Below are positions 47,734 through 59,445 of a stretch of 64,000 nucleotides of DNA, piece by piece. Position 1 is the first letter of the stretch. Each line of letters opens with the position of its first letter. The DNA is taken from positions 558,001 through 622,000 of the forward strand of contig BROI01000012.1 in NCBI GenBank assembly GCA_027923505.1. The letters run 5' to 3'. A program made the translations under genes and the position numbers. The DNA is from Mayamaea pseudoterrestris (taxonomy: Eukaryota > Bacillariophyta > Bacillariophyceae > Sellaphorales > Sellaphoraceae). The notes below the pieces were generated by a model. It worked only from the letters and a program-made list of their open reading frames with translations. It had not been told where the DNA came from and did no database searches.

Positions 47734-48987
47734 TTACGCCTTGCAGCTGCAATTTCGTTCAAGCATTCGTGTGACCATCTTTTGTGTCGCCCGTAGCCTG
47801 TCTTTTGACGCGGATTCTTCAATCACCATTACAGGCGCATTCATCGCCGACGTCTTGGTGCAGATGCCATTGACACGGAGTAATGGGCGCAAATAAAAGT
47901 CAGGCATGTGATCTCGAAGCGATGGCGGAATTTTTTGGACCATTTTCTCGTACTTGCTTGGATCGTCGTGTTCAACACAACCTCCATCAATCTCAACAGG
48001 GCGAACAGTTTGAATCATGGTGGCAATTTCAGCCATTGCTTTCGTCACAGACTCATCCTTGGCATCACTCGGAGTGTTATTCGAAGCAGGCGGTGAACTA
48101 ATGATCAGCAGTGGCATTGTCACTTTGCCGTCCCTATCAATAACTATTGCTTGGGAAACATGACGAAACCCGAGCGCCTTTGGAGGAACAACCGAGACAA
48201 CGTCCTTACCGCGGACGACTCGATGCAGTCGAACCTTCGACCGAGGAAATTGATGAATGCGATCGTCCATGAGGTCTCGCATGACTCTACCACATGTACG
48301 AGGACTCCCGGCAGTGACGGAGCAAAGAGCTTGCGGAATGGACTCCCAATCGTATTTCAAGAGAAAATAGCACGTTGCCAGAGTCGCCACGCCTGCACCT
48401 AGCGAATGTCCAGTAACATACAATGTCCGTGGAGGTTGGTCCAGTCCCAGCAGCGGCTCAATGTGCTTCTTGATTAGCGACAGCGACGCGAGAAAGTTAT
48501 TGTAAAAGCCTGTATGAACTCTTGGCGTGACTTTGTTTCCGCAAAAACAATCAAAGCAATCACAGTAGCCGCTAAAACCCTGCTCATAATCCTCATCCAC
48601 CTCCCAAACGGTTGTTGTCGTGCTAAAGTTCGTCAGCCAGTCATAGACGGATGTTGTACATCGATATGATAGAACAATTGTCTTGTCGTTGTGAGCAATG
48701 TAGCCTTGCGTGTCTAAAAAATGTCCGCCCTTGGTCATTCCGCACTCGTCAATGTGTGCATCGAGCTTCAGATCAAAATGTTTTGCGAGGATTTCCGAAA
48801 GCGGACGATGAGCATCTTCTATGCTCCCTGTTATCAGCTTCAATGCTTCCTCCTGCCATGGATTCATCCTTGTGACGCGCTTGAGAGTGGCAGGCTTGTC
48901 ATCTGTTACAGCTAGCGACGCCAACTTCATTCCGAGCAGCATTTCGCGCAAGTCCTCCTTGCTATATGTATCGTCGGAGCTCCTCAT
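47734..48987 (-). CDS. Class 3 lipase (alpha/beta hydrolase)
   Basis: The 417-residue product has the class 3 lipase core: IVLSYRCTTSVYDWLTNFST (strand and oxyanion region), RVHTGFYNNFLASLSLIKKH, TLYVTGHSLGAGVATLATCY with the nucleophile Ser195 in GHSLG, SVTAGSPRTCG, and RVVRGKDVVSVVPPKALGFR with the probable catalytic Asp262, followed by His276 (FRHV). This is the family of fungal triacylglycerol lipases and diacylglycerol lipases. A cysteine cluster (YCDCFDCFCGN, residues 141-151) lies just before the HTGF block and is unusual. There is no signal peptide, so it is likely cytosolic or bound to lipid droplets. The last 110 residues are poorly conserved and rich in Ser, Pro and charged residues. 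Confidence 0.9.
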   Translation of the reverse strand: MRSSDDTYSKEDLREMLLGMKLASLAVTDDKPATLKRVTRMNPWQEEALKLITGSIEDAHRPLSEILAKHFDLKLDAHIDECGMTKGGHFLDTQGYIAHNDKTIVLSYRCTTSVYDWLTNFSTTTTVWEVDEDYEQGFSGYCDCFDCFCGNKVTPRVHTGFYNNFLASLSLIKKHIEPLLGLDQPPRTLYVTGHSLGAGVATLATCYFLLKYDWESIPQALCSVTAGSPRTCGRVMRDLMDDRIHQFPRSKVRLHRVVRGKDVVSVVPPKALGFRHVSQAIVIDRDGKVTMPLLIISSPPASNNTPSDAKDESVTKAMAEIATMIQTVRPVEIDGGCVEHDDPSKYEKMVQKIPPSLRDHMPDFYLRPLLRVNGICTKTSAMNAPVMVIEESASKDRLRATQKMVTRMLERNCSCKA

Positions 48988-49594
48988 GATTTTAACAAGT
49001 CATGCTTGAAGTTTCAGATGGCGCTTCGCTTGCTACCGTAGCTGTCATATGCCATCCACTAGTGTTTCCAAATTCCAGATGTATCTTGATGCGTTGAGCG
49101 TTGAGGCGATGAGCGTGAGCGAGCGATGAGCAATTCGCCGTAATTTCCAGTCTTTCGGCGTGATGCCAATCAATCCTCATTTATTGTGGTAATTCGTGCC
49201 TGGCTGATTATACTAATGTCAGGAGATGACAACGTGGATAGAATATGCATAGGTTGTTGTTGTCCCCGCAAACGCTCACCTCTTCTCGCCGCATCCTTCA
49301 ACTTTGTGACCAAATTCACCAAAGGCTCGCCTCGCGCGGCTCAAATGTCACAACAGTACTCACTGAACGTGTCACAGCGTGAATGAAGCGATTTTGACAC
49401 GATCAAAAAAGGACGACGTGGCGCTACAATTTGCGAGTCGTTTGATCGTGAATAGTGACTCTTTGTCTATGAATATACCGGTAGGCATTCTCGTGTCACA
49501 CAGGTTCTGTCACACATGCAATCTTTGATCTTGACGCATCGCTTCTTCGGCAACCATCAAATCGTCAGATCACCTCATCGCCTCCTTGACAACC
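48988..49594. other. Divergent intergenic region
   Basis: About 600 bp between the start of the lipase gene and that of the FKBP gene, holding both promoters. No gene, repeat or RNA recognised. Confidence 0.4.
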
Positions 49595-50206
49595 ATGAAG
49601 CTTTCCACTGCATTAATCGTCTCCGCGGGCGTCTTGGTCGGGACAACGACTGCTTACAGTCTCCTTTCTCGTCGTTCCTTTGGGAATGCGGCGGTTTCTG
49701 GAGTTGGCGCCGGATTGCTGACGACGACCATGGCACCAGCAGCGTTGGCAGCCGACGACTACATCACTTTGGAGAATGGAATCCAGTACAAGGTCATCAA
49801 GGAAGGAGAAGGAGCAATTCCAGAGGCAGGGCAGAGCGTCAAGGCGCACTACACTGGATGGCTCGATGGATTTGATTCCGACAAAAAGTTTGACTCTTCT
49901 CGTGACCGTGGCCGCCCGTTCGTCTTCAAGGTTGGAGCAGGACAAGTCATTCGGGGATGGGATGACCAGTTCAGTCAAATGAAGGTCGGAGAAAGGCGTC
50001 AGATTGTTCTTCCGCCGCGCATGGCTTACGGCGACCGTGGAGGTAAGGCCTACATTTATCATGTTTGCAACGTTGAATGAAACTTTATATCGTTGAGCTT
50101 ACCAGATTTTAACTCACTTCATGTCTTATCACTATGTATAGCTGGTGGAATCATCCCTCCAGGTGCTACACTATACTTTGACGTTGAACTGCTTAACATT
50201 TTATAG
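49595..50206 (+). CDS. FKBP-type peptidyl-prolyl isomerase, thylakoid lumen
   Basis: Two exons, 49595-50042 and 50142-50206, with a 99-bp intron (GTAAGG to GTATAG), give 170 residues. The presequence has a hydrophobic start (STALIVSAGVLVGTTTAYS), then SRRSFGN with paired arginines at 26-27, a second hydrophobic stretch and an AALA cleavage before ADDY. This is a Tat-type lumen signal. The mature FKBP domain has ITLENGIQYKVIKEGEGAIP, VKAHYTGWLDG, FDSSRDRGRPFVFKVGAGQV, IRGWDDQFSQMKVGERRQIV, LPPRMAYGDRG and, across the splice, GAGGIIPPGATLYFDVELL. Active-site aromatics (Tyr, Phe, Trp, Tyr, Phe) are present. Lumenal FKBPs assist photosystem and cytochrome assembly. Its stop is 15 bp from that of the RPA34-like gene on the other strand. 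Confidence 0.94.
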
Positions 50207-50221
50207 AGAAAAACAATTCTG

Positions 50222-50998
50222 CTAGTCATGTTTCTTGCTTTTCTTCGCCTTCTTTTCCTTTTTGTGCTTCTTTGCTTTCTTCGCTTCCTTGTGCGCCTGC
50301 TTTAATTGGACATCCAAAGAATTGTCCATAGCTGGTGCTGTAGAATGATCAAGCTCTTGCTTTACAATTGACGCTGCGTCATCGTCATCCCTTCGCTTTG
50401 AACTTTCGTCTTTACGCTGTCCTTTAGCAGGCGATCTGCAAGCATCCAATGCAACACTCGCCTCCACTATAGGAGGCACACTTCCGCCTCCAATGGGTGC
50501 CCACCGCCGTTTCAGCCCAGTCCGTTGCGGAACGTGCGCGTAAGCGTGACGAACATTGACTTTTGGCTCGACTGATTCAGTCGAAAGTTCCTCATGCGGT
50601 CGTAATGCAGATGCAATTGTTAAGTGTTTCTGAAAGGAAGCAGTCGAAGGTTGCAGCTCATCATTTAAATTGTTGTTGCTGCTTCCATTGTGCTTGTTGC
50701 TGGATGAGTCTGAATCCGAATCATCACTGTCCGAGCCGACGGCGTCGTCGGCTAGTTTCTTCGGTAGTAATAGTCGAAAGGAATCCGTCTCGCTTGTATT
50801 GGCAATCTGCATAGAGTATGACTGTTCATTTGATTGTATAGTAGCTGACCCGCTTAATTGTAAGGTTGTTCCATCGAGTTCCTTGACATCAAACTGTTGA
50901 GGAAGTCGGAATGTCCACAGTTGATAGCGCCTGGAATCAAAGTCAGCTGGTAACTCAAATTTCGGCGGTCCAGTTGACTTCTTAGTCACGCCATTCAT
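50222..50998 (-). CDS. RNA polymerase I subunit RPA34-like (A34.5/CAST)
   Basis: The 258-residue product starts with FELPADFDSRRYQLWTFRLP then QQFDVKELDGTTLQLSG, matching the dimerisation domain of the A34.5 family (F..P..F....LW.....P..F....L.G......). A strand-rich stretch follows (YSMQIANTSETDSFRLLLPK). The middle is acidic and Ser-rich (DSDDSDSDSSSNKH), then HVPQRTGLKRRWAPIGGG, and the last 35 residues are Lys-rich (KKAKKHKKEKKAKKSKKHD). A34.5 pairs with A49 as the TFIIF-like heterodimer of RNA polymerase I. The assignment rests on the N-terminal pattern and basic tail and is moderate, since this family diverges fast. It would act in the nucleolus on rDNA transcription. Divergent from mitochondrial bL27 across 327 bp. 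Confidence 0.65.
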   Translation of the reverse strand: MNGVTKKSTGPPKFELPADFDSRRYQLWTFRLPQQFDVKELDGTTLQLSGSATIQSNEQSYSMQIANTSETDSFRLLLPKKLADDAVGSDSDDSDSDSSSNKHNGSSNNNLNDELQPSTASFQKHLTIASALRPHEELSTESVEPKVNVRHAYAHVPQRTGLKRRWAPIGGGSVPPIVEASVALDACRSPAKGQRKDESSKRRDDDDAASIVKQELDHSTAPAMDNSLDVQLKQAHKEAKKAKKHKKEKKAKKSKKHD

Positions 50999-51325
50999 CC
51001 TCGACTGGCTAGCAAGACTCTTGTGAAAGCTTTACTGATAATGGATCTCCAGGAATCAGTCTCTTCGCCATGGTCGGAATGACGGAATGATGGAACGAGT
51101 TGACGACGACGCATTCGTTGGTTTTGCGAAAAAACGGACGATGGCAAGACAGTAGGGAGAACCCGTGTGACACGAAATTCCATCTTGTCGTTTCGAGCGA
51201 CGACACGACCACACAGCACCCGTCGCTGCGTCTCGCCCTTTGAATTGTTAGCATCGATCGGATCATTGACTATACCCAGTCAACTAGTGTGCACTTAGTA
51301 TAACTTTCAATAAAGTGACGCAACC

Positions 51326-51703
51326 ATGATCCCGTTGATATCCGATTTGCTGCGCGCGAGAACGGCACTGACGCTCTTTACGCACATGACAATCTCAAGC
51401 CGCACCATGGCTACCAAACGAGCCGGAGGCTCCTCCACCAACGGTCGCGACTCGGCCGGACGTCGTCTTGGAATCAAAGTATGGCCCAATCAAATGGCCA
51501 AGGCTGGAAGCATATTGATTCGACAGCGGGGACAAAAGTTTCGAGCAGGGGAAAATGTTGGCATGGGAAAGGATCATACACTCTTTGCACTTACGGAAGG
51601 AAGCGTTTATATGACGAAACTACCAACGAACAAGAAGAGAAATGTGGTTCACATTCGGCCTATTGACTTGGTGGCGTCGTCGTTAATGTCCTCGGCTGCT
51701 TAA
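51326..51703 (+). CDS. Mitochondrial ribosomal protein bL27
   Basis: The 125-residue product has a basic amphipathic presequence ([20 protein letters not shown]) followed by [70 protein letters not shown] and [22 protein letters not shown]..+RLG and RQRG.KF..G.NVG.G.DHTLFA are the L27 signature. The N-terminal arm of bL27 reaches the peptidyl-transferase centre. The presequence lacks an ASAF-type plastid motif, so mitochondria are favoured over the plastid, where L27 is also possible. It lies 220 bp from the satellite array. Confidence 0.93.
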   Translation: MIPLISDLLRARTALTLFTHMTISSRTMATKRAGGSSTNGRDSAGRRLGIKVWPNQMAKAGSILIRQRGQKFRAGENVGMGKDHTLFALTEGSVYMTKLPTNKKRNVVHIRPIDLVASSLMSSAA

Positions 51704-54700
51704 AGTTGTGGGGACTGGACCATTGATTGGAAATGATGTGATGGATGCGCGGTTGCGAACATGTTGGCCACGTGCCTAACATTGAGAATAAAGTGGAGAC
51801 AAAATTTGAAACCAGTATGCAACTTTTTAGCATGTTTGTAACACATCTTTATTACTGTAGTTTCTTGTTCTCTTTTGCAGAAATTCAAAACAAAATTCTC
51901 GTAAAAGAACAGTCAATTGTATTTTGCCATCCCCTGAGACACCAGCCAAGCCTACCATCTTGTAGCGCAGCCTGAATAAGGATGTTGGCACCATTCTGGT
52001 GTATTTTGGGCACGTACAGGGCTTGGTGTAGGGGCATTTGAATGTCATGGCATCTATGGGCTGAGACTGGTGACAAGTTGTCACCAAATACATTGCCATT
52101 CCCTGAGACACCAGCCAAGCCTACCATCTTGTAGCGCAGCCTGAAAAAATGATGTTGGCACCATTCTTGTGTATTTTGGTCACCTACAGGGCTTGCTGTA
52201 GGGGCGTTTGAATGTCACGGCATCTGCGGGCTGAAATTGGTGACAAGTTGTCACCAAATACATTGCCATCCCCTGAGACACCAGCCAAGCATACCATCTT
52301 GTAGCGCAGCCTGAATAAGGATGTTGGCACCATTCTGGTGTATTTTGGGCACGTACAGGGCTTGGTGTAGGTGCGTTTGAATGTCATGGCATCTGCGGGC
52401 TGAGATTGGTGACAAGTTGTCACCAAATACATTGCCATCCCCTGAGACACCAGCCAAGCCTACCATCTTGTAGTGCAGCCTGGATAATGACGTTGGCACC
52501 ATTCTGGTGTAATTAGGGCACCTACAGGGCTTGCTGTAGGGGCGTTTGAATGTCACAGCATTTGCGGGCTGAGATTGGTGACAAGGTGTCACCAAATACA
52601 TTGCCATCCCCTGAGACACCAGCCAAGCATACCATCTTGTAGTGCAGCCTGAAAAAGGATGTTGGCACCATTCTGGTGTATTTTGGGCACGTACAGGGCT
52701 TGGTGTAGGGGCATTTGAATGTCACGGCATCTATGAGCTGAGACTGGTGACAAGTTGTCACCAAATACATTGCCATCCCCTGAGACACCAGCCAAGCCTA
52801 CCATCTTGTAGCGCAGCCTGGATAATGATGTTGGCACCATTCTGGTGTAATTTGGGCACCTACAGGGCTTGCTGTAGGTGCATTTGAATGTCACGGCATC
52901 TGTGGGCTGAGACTGGTGACAAGTTGTCATCAAATATATTGCCATCAACTGAGACACCAGCCAAGCCTACCATTTTGTAGCGCAGCCTGAACAATGATGT
53001 TGGCACCATTCTGGTGTATTTTGGGCACCTACAGGGCTTGCTGTAGGGGTGTTTGAATGTCATGGCATCTGCTGGCTGAGATTGGTGACAAGTTGTCACC
53101 AAATACATTACCATCCCCTGAGACACCAGCCAAGCCTACCATCTTGTAGTGCAGCCTGGATAATGATGTTGGCACCATTCTGGTGTAATTAGGGCACCTA
53201 CAGGGCTTGCTGTAGGTGCATTTGAATATCACGGCATCTGTGGGCTGAGACTGGTGACAAGTTGTCACCAAATACATTGCCATCCCCTGAGACACCAGCC
53301 AAGCATACCATCTTGTAGTGCAGCCTAAATAAGGATGTTGGCACCATTCTGGTGTACTTTGGGCACCTACAGGGCTTGCTGTAGGGGTGTTTGAATGTCA
53401 TGGCATCTGTGGGCTGAGATTGGTGACAAGTTGTCACCAAATACATTGCCATCCCCTGAGACACCAGCCAAACCTACCATCTTGTAGTGCAGCCTGAATT
53501 AAGGATGTTGGCACCATTCTGGTGTAATTTGGGCACCTACAGGGCTTGCTGTAGGGGCGTTTGAATGTCATGGCATCTGCGGGCTGAGATTGGTGACAAG
53601 TTGTCACCAAATACATTGCCATCCCCTGAGACACCAGCCAAGCCTACCATCTTGTAGCGCAGCCTAAATAATGATGTTGGCACCATTCTGGTGGATTTTG
53701 GGCACCTACATGGCTTGCTGTAGGGGCGTTTGAATGTCATGGCATCTGTGGGCTGAGATTGGTGACAAGTTGTCACCAAATACATTGCCATCCCCTGAGA
53801 CACCAGCCAAACCTACCATCTTTTAGTGCTGCCTGGATAATGACGTTGGCACCATTCTGGTGTATTTTGGGCACCTACAGGGCTTGCTGTAGGGGCGTTT
53901 GAATGTCATGGCATCTGCGGGCTGAGATTGGTGACAAGTTGTCACCAAATACATTGCCATCCCCTGAGACACCAGCCAAGCATACCATCTTGTAGTGCAG
54001 CCTGGATAATGATGTTGGCACCATTCTGGTGTAATTTGGGCACCTACAGGGCTTGCTGTAGGGGCATTTGAATGTCATGGCATCTATGGGCTGAGCTTTG
54101 TGACAAGTTGTCACCAAATATATTGCCATCCTCTGAGACACCAGCCAAGCCAACCACCTAGAAGCTCAGCCTGGATAATGATGGTGGCACCATTCTGGTG
54201 TAATTTGGGCACCTACAGGGCTTGCTGTAGGGGCATTTGAATGTCATGGCATCTATGGGCTGAGCTTTGTGACAAGTTGTCACCAAATATATTGCCATCC
54301 TCTGAGACACCAGCCAAGCCAACCACCTAGAAGCTCAGCCTGAATTATGATGTTGGAACCATTCTGGTGTAATTTGGGCACGTACAGGGCTTGCTGTAGG
54401 GGCGTTTGAATGTCATGGCATCTGTGGGCTGAGATTGGTGACAAGTTGTCACCAAATACATTGCCATCCCCTGAGACACCAGCCAAGCCTACCATCTTGT
54501 AGCGCAGCCTGAATAATGATGGTGGCACCATTCTGGTGTATTTTGGGCACCTACATGGCTTGCTGTAGGGGCGTTTGAATGTCATGGCATCTGCGGGCTG
54601 AGATTGGTGACAAGTTGTCACCAAATACATTGCCATCCCCTGAGACACCAGCCAGGCCTAACATCTTGTAGCGCAGCCGGAATAATGATGGTGGCACCAT

Positions 54701-57468
54701 TCTGGTGTATTTTGGGCACCTACATGGCTTGCTGTAGGGGCGTTTGAATGTCATGGCATCTGCGGGCTGAGATTGGTGACAAGTTGTCACCAAATACATT
54801 GCCATCCCCTGAGACACCAGCCAAGCCTACCATCTTGTAGTGCTGCCTAGATAATGACGTTGGCACCATTCTGGTGTATTTTGGGCACCTACAGGGCTTG
54901 CTGTAGGGGCGTTTGAATGTCATGGCATCTGCGGGCTGAGATTGGTGACAAGTTGTCACCAAATACATTGCCATCCCCTGAGACACCAGCCAAGCCTACC
55001 ATCTTGTAGTGCTGCCTGGATAATGACGTTGGCACCATTCTGGTGTATTTTGGGCACCTACAGGGCTTGCTGTAGGGGCGTTTGAATGTCATGGCATCTG
55101 CGGGCTGAGATTGGTGACAAGTTGTCACCAAATACATTGCCATCCCCTGAGACACCAGCCAAGCATACCATCTTGTAGTGCAGCCTGGATAACGATGTTG
55201 GCACCATTCTGGTGTAATTAGGGCACCTACAGGGCATGCTGTAGGGGCGTTTGAATGTCACGGCATTTGCGGGCTGAGATTGGTGACAAGTTGTCACCAA
55301 ATACATTACCATCCCCTGAGACACCAGCCAAGCATACCATCTTGTAGTGCAGCCGGAATAAGGATGTTGGCACCATTCTGGTGTATTTTGGGCACGTACA
55401 GGGCTTGGTGTAGGTGCATTTGAATGTCACGGCATCTATGGGCTGAGACTGGTGACAAGTTGTCACCAAATACATTGCCATCCCCTGAGACACCAGCCAA
55501 GCCTACCATCTTATAGCGCAGCCTGGATAATGATGTTGGCACCATTCTGGTGTATTTTGGGAACCTACAGGGCTTGCTGTAGGTGCATTTTGAATGTCAC
55601 GGCATCTATGGGCTGAGATTGGTGACAAGTTGTCACCAAATACATTACCATCCCCTGAGACACCAGCCAAGCCTACCATCTTGTAGTGCAGCCGGAATAA
55701 GGATGTTGGCACCATTCTGGTGTATTTTGGGCACCTACAGGGCTTGCTGTAGGGGCGTTTGAATGTCACGGCATCTATGGGCTGAGACTGGTGACAAGTT
55801 GTCACCAAATACATTGCCATCCCCTGAGACACCAGCCAAGCCTACCATCTTGTAGCGCAGCCTGGATAAGGATGTTGGCACCATTCTGGTGTATTTTGGG
55901 AACCTACAGGGCTTGCTGTAGGTGCATTTTGAATGTCACGGCATCTATGGGCTGAGACTGGTGACAAGTTGTCACCAAATATATTGCCATCCCCTGAGAC
56001 ACCAGCCAAGCCTACCATTTTGTAGCGCAGCCTGAAAAAATGATGTTGGCACCATTCTGGTGTATTTTGGGCACGTACAGGGCTTGGTGTAGGTGCATTT
56101 GAATGTCACGGCATCTATGGGCTGAGATTGGTGACAAGTTGTCACCAAATACATTACCATCCCCTGAGACACCAGCCAAGCATACCATCTTGTAGTGCAG
56201 CCGGAATAAGGATGTTGGCACCAATCTATTGTGTATTTTGGGCACCTACAGGGCTTGCTGTAGGGGTGTTTGAATGTCACGGCATCAGCGGGCTAAGATT
56301 GGTGACAAGTTGTCACCAAATACATTGCCATCCCCTGAGACAACAGCCAAGCCTACCATCTTGTAGCGTTGCCTGAATAATGATGCTGGCATCGTTCTGG
56401 TGTATTTTGGGCACCTACAGGGCTTGCTGGAGGTGCATTTGAATGTCACGGCATCTATGGGCTGAGACTGGTAACAAGTTGTCACCAAATATATTGCCAT
56501 CCCCTGAGACACCAGCCAAGCCTACCATCTTGTAGTGCAGCCTGGATAATGATGGTGGCACCATTCTGGTGTAATTTGGGCACCTACAGGGCTTGCTGTA
56601 GGGGCGTTTGAATGTCACGGCATCTATGGGCTGAGACTGGTGACAAGTTGTCACTAAATACATTGCCATCCCCTGAGACACCAGCTAAGCCTACCATCTT
56701 GTAGCGCAGCCTGAAAAAATGATGTTGGCACCATTCTGGTGTATTTTGGGCACCTACAGGGCTTGCTGTAGGGGCGTTTGAATGTCACAGCATCTGCGGG
56801 CTGAGACTGGTGACAAGTTGTCACCAAATACATTGCCATCACCTGAGACACCCGCCAAGCCTACCATCTTGTAGCGCATCCGGAAAAAAGATGTTAACAC
56901 CATTCTGGTGTAATTTGGGCACCTTCATGGCTTGCTGTAGGGGCGTTTGAATGTCACGGCATCTGCGGGCTGAGATTGGTGACAAGTTGTCACCAAATAG
57001 ATTGCCATCCCCTGAGACACCAGCCAAGCCCAACCATCTTGTACCGCAGCATGAATAATGATGTTGGCACCATTCTGGTGTAATTTGGGCACCTACAGGG
57101 CTTGCTGAAGGGGCGTTTGAATGTCACGGCATCTGCGGGCTGAGATTGGTGACAAGTTGTCACCAAATACATTGCCATCCTCTGAGGCACCAGCCAAGCC
57201 TACCATCTTTAAGGCAGCCTGAATAATGAAGTTGGCACCATTCTGGTGGGGCTGAGATTGGTGGGCCCGACTTTGTACGCCGATGAATAATGATGTTGGC
57301 ACCATTCTGGTGTATTTTGGGCACCTACAGGGCTTGCTGTAGGGGGGTTTGCATGTCATGGCATCTCAGGCTGAGATTGGTGACAAGTTGTCACCAAATA
57401 CATTGCCATCCTCTGAGGCACCAGCCAAGCCAGCCATCTTGTAGTGCAGCATGTATAATGATGTTGGT

Positions 57469-57790
57469 ACCATTCTGGTGTAATTTGGGCACCTACAGGG
57501 CTTGCTGTAGGGGCGTTTGAATGTCACGGCATCTATGGGATGAGACTGGTGACAAGTTGTCACCAAATATATTGCCATCCCCTGAGACACCAGCCAAACC
57601 TACCATCTTGTTACGCAGCCATTATAAGGATGTTGGCACCATTCTGGTGTATTTTGGGCACCTACAGGGCTTGCTGTAGGCGCGTTTGAATGTCACGGCA
57701 TCTATGGGATGAGACTGGTGACAAGTTGTCACCAAAATTGCCATCCCCTGAGACACCAGCCAAGCCAACCATCTTGTAGCGCAGCCTGAA
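57469..57790. repeat. Segment duplicated within the satellite, offset 2,880 bp
   Basis: These 322 bases are identical, by line-by-line reading, to 60349-60670. They include rare variants shared by no other copies: TTGTTACGCAGCCATTATAA, CTGTAGGCGCG and a shortened CACCAAAATTGCC. The offset is 17 monomers plus 7 bases, so it reflects block duplication inside the array rather than monomer-by-monomer turnover. Confidence 0.85.
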
Positions 57791-59445
57791 TAATGATGTT
57801 GGCACCATTCTGGTGTATTTTGGGCACCTACAGGGCTTGCTGTAGGGGCGTTTGAATGTCACGGCATCTGCGGGCTGAGATTGGTGACAAGTTGTCACCA
57901 AATAGATTGCCATCCCCTGAGACACCAGCCAAGCCAACCATCTTGTAGCGCAGCATGAATAATGAAGTTGGCACCATTCTGGTGTAATTTGGGCACCTAC
58001 AGGGCTTGCTGTAGGGGCATTTGAATGTCACAGCATCTATGGGCTGAGACTGGTGACAAGTTGTCACCAAATACATTGCCATCCCCTGAGACACCAGCCA
58101 AGCCATGATGTGCAGACCATCTAGCCGCGCAGCCTGAATAATGATGTTGGCAGCATTCTGGTGTATTTTGGGCACCTACAGGGCTTGCTGTAGGGGCGTT
58201 TGAATGTCACGGCATCTGCGGGCTGAGATTGGTGACAAGTTGTCACCAAATATATTGCCATCCCCTGAGACACCAGCCAAGCCTACCATCTTGTAGCGCA
58301 GCCTGAATAATGATGTTGGCACCATTCTGGTGTATTTTGGGCACCTACAGGGCTTGCTGTAGGGGCGTTTGAATGTCACGGCATCTATGGGATGAGACTG
58401 GTGACAAGTTGTCACCAAATACATTGCCATCCCCTGAGACACCAGCCAAGCCAACCATCTTGCAGCGCAGCCTGAATAATGATGTTGGCAGCATTCTGGT
58501 GTTATTTGGGCACCTACAGGGCTTGCTGTAGGTGCATTTAAATGTCACGGCATCTATGGGTTGAGACTGGTGACAAGTTGTCACCAAATATATTGCCATC
58601 CCCTGAGACACCAGCCAAGCCTACCATCTTGTAGCGCAGCCTGAAAAATGATGTTGGCACCATTCTGGTGTATTTTGGGCACCTACAGGGCTTGCTGTAG
58701 GGGTGTTTGAATGTCACGGCATCTATGGGATGAGACTGGTGACAAGTTGTCACCAAATATATTGCCATCCCCTGAGACACAAGCCAAGCCTACCAACTTG
58801 TAGCGCAGCCTGAATAATGATGTTGGCACCATTCTGGTGTATTTTGGGCACCTACAGGGCTTGCTGTAGGGGCGTTTGAATGTCACGGCATCTATGGGAT
58901 GAGACTGGTTACAAGTTGTCACCAAATATATTGCCATCCCCTGAGACACCAGCCAAGCCTACCATCTTGTAGCGCAGCCTGAATAATGATGTTGGCACCA
59001 TTCTGGTGTATTTTGGGCACCTACAGGGCTTGCTGTAGGGGCGTTTGAATGTCACGGCATCTGCGGGCTGAGATTGGTGACAAGTTGTCACCAAATAGAT
59101 TGCCATCCCCTGAGACACCAGCCAAGCATACCATCTTGTAGCGCAGCCGAAATAAGGATGTTGGCACCATTCTGGTGTATTTTGGGCACCTACAGGGCTT
59201 GCTGTAGGGGCGTTTGAATGTCGCGGCATCTATGGGATGAGACTGGTGACAAGTTGTCACCAAATATATTGCCATCCCCTGATACACCAACCAAGCCAAC
59301 CATCTTGTAGCGCAGCCTGAAAAAATGATGTTGGCACCATTCTGGTGTATTTTGGGCACCTACAGGGCTTGCTGTAGGGGCGTTTGAATGTCACGGCATC
59401 TGCGGGCTGAGATTGGTGACAAGTTGTCACCAAATACATTGCCAT

